Below are positions 5,446 to 10,024 of a stretch of 10,024 bases of DNA, one piece after another; the stretch's first letter is position 1; every line of letters starts with the position of its first letter. Source of the DNA: Phycisphaerales bacterium (GTDB taxonomy: Bacteria; Planctomycetota; Phycisphaerae; Phycisphaerales; UBA1924); contig JAJDDL010000246.1 of assembly GCA_029260335.1 (NCBI GenBank), positions 1 through 10,024 on the forward strand, written 5' to 3'. The position numbers were made by a program, and so were the translations under genes. The notes below the pieces were generated by a model, which was not told the origin of the DNA, did not search any database, and was given only the letters and a program-made list of their open reading frames with translations.

Positions 5446-8400
5446 TCAGTCCAACTCGCGGATCCGAACATCCCGCCAGCGAACCTCGAGCGGATCGGTC
5501 CGCCCGCCGACGCCGTGGACTTGCAAGCCAATGAACCCGCTCGGCGTCATGTCATCGACCAGGACCGCTGCGCGGACACCGTTGAGATACGTTAGCATCT
5601 GATCGCCGCGAGCGACCACGCGCAACCGATTCCACTCGCCGGCCTTAAACGCCTTGCGACCAGGTTCATTGTTCGCGAGGTTCGCGAGCCAGCCGCGTCT
5701 GCTCTCGTCATAGATCCCGGCGGTCCAGGAGCGAGCCGAGGGGTCGATCTCGACCTGGTAACCGTGTACTCGCCCATTCGCATGCTCGGGGTTGCTGTTG
5801 CTTCGAATCTGGACGCCGGAGTTCAGTTGCGCATCGACCTTGAACTCCAACTCGAGCACAAAGTTGTCGTAGTCGCGCTCGGTACAAAGGAATGAGTTCG
5901 GCTGGTTCGGTCGGGTCTGGCCGACAATGACGCCGTCGTCATTGCGATACTCGGCCTTGCCTCCGCGCTGTATCCAGCCATCGAGCGAGTTGCCAATGAG
6001 CTTGGTGAACCCCGGCGCATCGGGTCCTTCCCAGGCCACCGGGCGGGGTTCGTGCCAGATCCGTCCGTAGCTCACAAGGTTGCCGTGGTCCTGGAGGAGC
6101 ATCGGCCCGGCTTCGACACCCTCAGAGCGGCCCGAACCCGTTGATGAATCAACCTCGACGTTCTCGTGAACGAGCACGCCGTTGTGCCAGACTGTGAGCA
6201 TCGCGTTGGAGAGCTTGCGGCCCGAGTCGCTCCAGCGCGGCGCGGTGAAATCGATCAGATAGGTCTGCCATTCCCCCGGGCGAGCCGCGACGGCGGCGTC
6301 GGGCGCCTTTTTGCCGTAGATCCCGGCGCAGCGGTTGTGGGCCGGCGCATCGCCCCATGAGTCGAGCACCTGGACCTCATACCGCCCTTGCAAGTACACG
6401 CCCGAGTTGCCTCGCGCCTGGCCCCGCACGTTCGGTTCATGCTCAGAGGTCATGAACTCGATGTAATAGCGTCCATCGCTCAACGGCTCGCGCGTGACCA
6501 AAGCACCTGAGCGGGGCCTCACGGTCATGCGCCCTCGTTCGATAGTCCAGCTTGCTTCCTGGCCATTGGGGTGCATCCATCGGGAGGCATCCTGACCATC
6601 AAACAGCACGATCGCGCCAGGTGGGGGCATAGCAAGCCGTGGGTTGGCAACCGCGCGGAAACCCGGGATGCTCAGATAATCGGTGCCGCGCACTCGGCAT
6701 GCAAAGCCCCAGCCTCCGTTGCCTTGTGCGACCTTCAACATGAGCGTGTGCCAGCCCTTGTCGAGATTGACCTCGACGACGTCCTCACCAAGCGTGACCC
6801 CTCGCATGACGTTGCGTTCGAGAACGGACTCTCCGTCGACGAAGACCTTCACGCCGTCGTCGGAACCGATTTCCAAACGGATCTTCTGGGTGCGTGGGAT
6901 CCACATCTCGGTCCGGACATAGACGCAATGATTGCCGCCGCCGATCTGCTTGTTGAGATCAAACTCACCGGGGAATGTGGAACTGGTCGTGCGAAGCTCG
7001 CGCCAGTTGACGGCACTGTTGCCCGTCTCCGGCGCGTACCGGGTCGGGATGAGTTCATTGGCCGGTGCTCCGCCGTAGGGTCCGGAGACCATCCAACTGG
7101 TGATGAAGTCCAAGTCCTGCTCGATGTGGTTCTGGGCAATGTCGCAGTTCTCGGCGAGCGCCGCCGAGCCGGCTTCTCGAACCGAGTCCACCGCCGCGAG
7201 CGCCGCCAGCCGATCTTCCTTGTCCAGCCTCGTCGCGATGGTTAACGTTGCGGCTTGGGCATCTCTGCCGAGTCTCGGGCTATCAAACATATCTCTTGCG
7301 ATCGGAAGCACGCCTGGGTCCGAAACGCGGATCAAGCCCTTCAAGAGGGTGCGTCGGTCTCGATCGGTCTGCACGTGCGGCGCGATTCGGCGGTAATGTG
7401 CAGCGGTCTCGCTTGCCTCGCGCAAGGTGATCCGATCGGCGAGGCGAAGCAGCCCGGTGAGCGCGATTGCGCGTTCATCATCCCCCTTCGGCTCGTCGGC
7501 GATGGCAAAGAGCGAGTCCAGGGCCCGATCATCGGGCCAGAAATGAACCAGCGCCTCAATCGCGGTCGCTCGGAACTCCGGCTGCCCCAAGGCGGTCTGA
7601 AGATGTTGCATCGCCGCGTCGTTGGCCACCATAGCCAGCACCCGGAGCCTGGATCGCTCCACACGAGTTCCGCCGTCGGCGAGCGACTCTGTGACGCGAG
7701 TCGTCCAGCCATCGGGATCATCGCTCGCCTTGATGAGCGCGGCGAGCGTTTGCTCGGCGTGGTTTTGCCCCGCCCGCGCTCGCAACAGGTCGGCCACGGG
7801 CAAGATGTGTCGGCTTGAGCCAATCGACGCGAGTGAATCCAGCGCCGCTCGCCGAGGCTCGTCGGCGGTGCCTCGGGCCAACGGGAGCAACGCGTCGGCA
7901 TGGCCATAGGCCAGCCGAGCGCCGAGGGCCCGGGCGATTGTAACCTGGGCCCGCCCCTTAGCGCTCTCGATCGAAGCCGAGAGCGCATCGTCGACACTCG
8001 GGTCGCGCATTCGGCTGAGTGCGCCCAGCGCATAGCGATTGTTCAATCCGCGATCCAGGGCCCGAAGGATTGCCCGGGCCGAAGAACCATCGCCCAACTC
8101 ACCAAGAGCCTGGATCGCTGCATCTGCAACCGTTTCGTCGTTGGTCGTGATCAGAGCTTCGATCGCGGGATTCGCAGTCTGGTCTCCTCGGCGCGCGAGC
8201 GCACCAATTGCCGCGACCTTGGTCCCGCTCGACATGTGCTTGAGCTCGTTCGCGAGTGCCCGGGTGAACTGTGGGCCCGGGACCTCTTCGATCAGCCTTG
8301 CCGCGAAGCCCCGTTCCAGATTGCTTCCTGTTTGCAACAGCGCGGCGACGCGATCTGCCTCGGTTGCGCCCCCGGCCATGACCAAGCCGCGGGTCGCGGC

Positions 8401-9150
8401 CATGCGAGCATGGGAATCAATCGCGTTCTCAGCGATGAGTTGATAAAGACGCGACGCACCTGTGGTATCGCCGCTCTCGAGTTGTCGGTGCGCACAGATG
8501 AGCGTCGCGTCCAGCGCGGCTGCCGCGAGATTGCGCTCCTGGAGATCCAGACTGTCTGCTTCTTCTTGCAACACGATCGCTTGTTCCAGCGCCGACGCCA
8601 CATTGTGGTCGGCGATCCGTCCGATGGCCTGGAGCACGGCGGCCCGGAGTTCGGCGTCTTCGGTGCGGCCTGCGCTCGCGATGGCCCGGAAGCTCAACGC
8701 ATCGCGTTTCTCACCCAGGGCCATGATCGCCGCGATCTTGTTCGGGCCCTCAAGCGCAGACAGAGACTCTCGCAACGCCTCGGCGGCCTGTGGTGCATTG
8801 ATCCGCGCGAGCGCATACACCCCAAGCTCCGCAACATCCTGATCTGCGAGCGTTGTCTTGAGCGCAGGCACGCTTGACGCGTCGCCGACGATCGCGAGTT
8901 GGCGGCAGAAGAATCGCTTGGCTTCAGACGACGCGTCGCCCGAGAGCGCCGCGGCGAGGGCGGCTCGCGCACTTGCGTTCGCTTGCGCGTCGCCGGCTCC
9001 ATCGCGAATCTTGGCTTCGAGCTTGCGCAGATCCGCCGTCGATTCGCCAAACTCGTACGCAGCCGCCCGTTCCACGAGCGTGCTCAGATCTTGGCCCATC
9101 GCCGGCATCGCCAGCAGCACGAGTCCCACAAGACATCTTCTCAGCATCAT
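5446..9150 (-). CDS. Secreted HEAT-repeat protein with PA14-like domain and two DUF1080 (3-keto-disaccharide hydrolase) domains
   Basis: The protein has 1234 residues. Residues 1-20 form a signal peptide (basic MMLRR, hydrophobic core, AMG before QD), so it is exported. Roughly residues 80-670 are helical HEAT-type repeats (units such as ALxALGELGDxxA) that usually bind partners. Residues about 681-820 resemble the PA14/sugar-binding sandwich (SWMVSGPYGG, GSDDGVKVFVDG, GWHTLMLKV). Two DUF1080/3-keto-disaccharide hydrolase-type domains follow at about 848-1035 (VLFDGQDASRW, GNSGVYLQGRYEVQVLDSWG) and 1046-1234 (LIGNSLDGW, NSGVQIRSNS, GEWNRLRVVARG). This family, of concanavalin-like fold, cleaves 3-keto-glycosides; whether both copies are active cannot be told. 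ATG 9150 is directly preceded by an in-frame TAG, fixing the upstream limit; a second ATG follows at 9147. No good ribosome site is seen (only GAAGGCGGG, too far upstream). It lies 98 bp downstream of the Gfo/Idh gene on the same strand and is probably co-transcribed with it. Confidence 0.92.
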   Translation of the reverse strand: MMLRRCLVGLVLLAMPAMGQDLSTLVERAAAYEFGESTADLRKLEAKIRDGAGDAQANASARAALAAALSGDASSEAKRFFCRQLAIVGDASSVPALKTTLADQDVAELGVYALARINAPQAAEALRESLSALEGPNKIAAIMALGEKRDALSFRAIASAGRTEDAELRAAVLQAIGRIADHNVASALEQAIVLQEEADSLDLQERNLAAAALDATLICAHRQLESGDTTGASRLYQLIAENAIDSHARMAATRGLVMAGGATEADRVAALLQTGSNLERGFAARLIEEVPGPQFTRALANELKHMSSGTKVAAIGALARRGDQTANPAIEALITTNDETVADAAIQALGELGDGSSARAILRALDRGLNNRYALGALSRMRDPSVDDALSASIESAKGRAQVTIARALGARLAYGHADALLPLARGTADEPRRAALDSLASIGSSRHILPVADLLRARAGQNHAEQTLAALIKASDDPDGWTTRVTESLADGGTRVERSRLRVLAMVANDAAMQHLQTALGQPEFRATAIEALVHFWPDDRALDSLFAIADEPKGDDERAIALTGLLRLADRITLREASETAAHYRRIAPHVQTDRDRRTLLKGLIRVSDPGVLPIARDMFDSPRLGRDAQAATLTIATRLDKEDRLAALAAVDSVREAGSAALAENCDIAQNHIEQDLDFITSWMVSGPYGGAPANELIPTRYAPETGNSAVNWRELRTTSSTFPGEFDLNKQIGGGNHCVYVRTEMWIPRTQKIRLEIGSDDGVKVFVDGESVLERNVMRGVTLGEDVVEVNLDKGWHTLMLKVAQGNGGWGFACRVRGTDYLSIPGFRAVANPRLAMPPPGAIVLFDGQDASRWMHPNGQEASWTIERGRMTVRPRSGALVTREPLSDGRYYIEFMTSEHEPNVRGQARGNSGVYLQGRYEVQVLDSWGDAPAHNRCAGIYGKKAPDAAVAARPGEWQTYLIDFTAPRWSDSGRKLSNAMLTVWHNGVLVHENVEVDSSTGSGRSEGVEAGPMLLQDHGNLVSYGRIWHEPRPVAWEGPDAPGFTKLIGNSLDGWIQRGGKAEYRNDDGVIVGQTRPNQPNSFLCTERDYDNFVLELEFKVDAQLNSGVQIRSNSNPEHANGRVHGYQVEIDPSARSWTAGIYDESRRGWLANLANNEPGRKAFKAGEWNRLRVVARGDQMLTYLNGVRAAVLVDDMTPSGFIGLQVHGVGGRTDPLEVRWRDVRIRELD

Positions 9151-9248
9151 CTATTCATCCCGCCTTCGGTCAACTTTTCGATCCGTCGTTCTTGCTCACG
9201 TGTCTGTACATCTGCGCCTAGCCCGCGATAGCCCCTTTGATGTGTGTC

Positions 9249-10024
9249 TTAGAGCCTCCAAGGCCCTCGCATCGCACGATCGAGCAGCGCGCTCGCTCCC
9301 GCGTCGTTCTTGACCGTCTCGCTGCTCGGGTCCCATTGGATCGCCCGTCCAACGCGCATCGAGATGTTGCCCAGGTGGGCGATGCTGATCGTCCTATGGG
9401 CGTGCTCGATCGGAGCGATGGTCTCTTGACGCGTGCGGATGCAATCAAGGAAGTTCTGGTGGTGGTTGTTGGAGACGTATAGGCGATCTTCGTTGGGCGC
9501 AAACTCGGTTTCGAGGATCGACTTCGGATTCGCTTCGATCCCGCCGCGAGTCACAAAGATCGAGCCAAGGTCGCCTTCGAACAGCACGCCGTTGCGGTAC
9601 CGGCTTGTCAGCACCATCTCGACGCCCGAGGCGTACGTGCAGTTGACCTCGTACTGGACCGCCGCGTTCCACAGCCCGTCGGCGGGGAACTCGCCGTGGC
9701 CCTCGATGCGCGTGGGCCCGGTTTCCATGGTGCCCATGGCCCATTGGGCGATATCGATGTGGTGGGCGCCCCAGTCGGTGAGCTTGCCGCCTGAATAGTC
9801 CAGGATGTGTCGGAACACGTAGTGGGTGCGCTGATCGCAGTAAGGCTCTGCCGGCGCCGGGCCGAGCCAGAGGTCGTAATCGAAGCCTTCCGGTGGATCC
9901 TTCGGCGGGTGGTTGCCCGTAGTCTCTCCCGCGGGCAAACCGCACGTGACCTTGCGCAACGGGCCAAGCCTTCCGTTGCGAACGAGCTCGCACGCGAACC
10001 GGAACCGAGCGTCCGAACGCTGCT
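9249..10024 (-). CDS. Gfo/Idh/MocA-family oxidoreductase, C-terminal part (cut by window edge)
   Basis: The frame is open from the right edge of the window to the TAA at 9249-9251, so the N-terminal NAD(P)-binding Rossmann domain lies outside. Visible near the edge is FACELVRNGRLGPLRKV, then DYDLWLGPAP, DWGAHHIDIAQWAMG (conserved substrate-domain motif with HxxD), and a C-terminal signature HQNFLDCIRTRQ, WDP and RGPWRL. These match the secreted, often Tat-exported Gfo/Idh/MocA proteins that planctomycetes carry in large numbers. Family members oxidise or reduce sugars with a bound nicotinamide cofactor; the substrate is unknown. A TTG at 9957-9959 is an internal codon, not the start. The next gene on the strand encodes DUF1080 domains, consistent with a shared role in 3-keto-glycoside turnover, which is inferred from the pairing. 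Confidence 0.94.
   Translation of the reverse strand, partial: QRSDARFRFACELVRNGRLGPLRKVTCGLPAGETTGNHPPKDPPEGFDYDLWLGPAPAEPYCDQRTHYVFRHILDYSGGKLTDWGAHHIDIAQWAMGTMETGPTRIEGHGEFPADGLWNAAVQYEVNCTYASGVEMVLTSRYRNGVLFEGDLGSIFVTRGGIEANPKSILETEFAPNEDRLYVSNNHHQNFLDCIRTRQETIAPIEHAHRTISIAHLGNISMRVGRAIQWDPSSETVKNDAGASALLDRAMRGPWRL

Noticed and set aside
7900..8877. Plus-strand open frame of 325 codons inside the HEAT-repeat gene
   Set aside because: It lies wholly antisense to a protein with clear repeats and has no coherent domain; a shadow frame.
9151..9248. Possible terminator or promoter between the Gfo/Idh and HEAT-DUF1080 genes
   Set aside because: No convincing hairpin with a T-run and no clear -35/-10 pair could be read on the minus strand.

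Overview
The window looks like chromosomal DNA of a planctomycete, probably of the class Phycisphaerae. The evidence is high G+C, weak Shine-Dalgarno signals, and several protein types typical of that group. These are a secreted beta-rich protein ending in a dockerin-like Phe-rich tail with a terminal GC motif, a zinc-ribbon protein with long Gly/Ala/Ile repeats, a very long secreted HEAT-repeat protein ending in two 3-keto-disaccharide hydrolase (DUF1080) domains, and a Gfo/Idh/MocA oxidoreductase ending in an R-x-PW-x-L tail. Family assignments were made by reading the proteins, not by database search.

Layout. The left half (about 84-5314) is read on the plus strand. It opens with the C-terminal part of a surface/secreted dockerin-tailed protein whose 5' end is missing or broken. 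A compact four-gene cluster follows: kynureninase (kynU), kynurenine 3-monooxygenase (kmo), an unrecognised zinc-ribbon/decapeptide-repeat membrane protein, and kynurenine formamidase (kynB). Spacings are 9 bp, 18 bp and a 4-bp GTGA overlap, so this is almost certainly one operon. The right half (5446-10024) is read on the minus strand and holds a Gfo/Idh/MocA oxidoreductase (cut by the window edge) followed by the 1234-residue HEAT + PA14-like + 2xDUF1080 protein. The two halves converge on a 131-bp gap that is largely occupied by nested inverted repeats. The 98-bp gap at 9151-9248 and the 39-bp gap at 1041-1079 show nothing I can name.

How the genes work together. KynB hydrolyses N-formylkynurenine to kynurenine, Kmo hydroxylates it to 3-hydroxykynurenine, and KynU cleaves that to 3-hydroxyanthranilate and alanine. 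This is the middle of the tryptophan-to-quinolinate route that can feed NAD synthesis. Tryptophan 2,3-dioxygenase and 3-hydroxyanthranilate dioxygenase are not in the window. Kmo carries an added C-terminal pair of predicted membrane helices, and the protein encoded directly after it is also membrane-anchored, so the pathway may be membrane-associated. On the other strand, a Gfo/Idh oxidoreductase next to DUF1080 domains fits oxidation and cleavage of 3-keto-glycosides outside the cytoplasm.

Most unusual: the repeat protein inserted between kmo and kynB, the membrane tail on Kmo, the shared reading frame of the first genes of the cluster, and the nested palindrome between the convergent operons.
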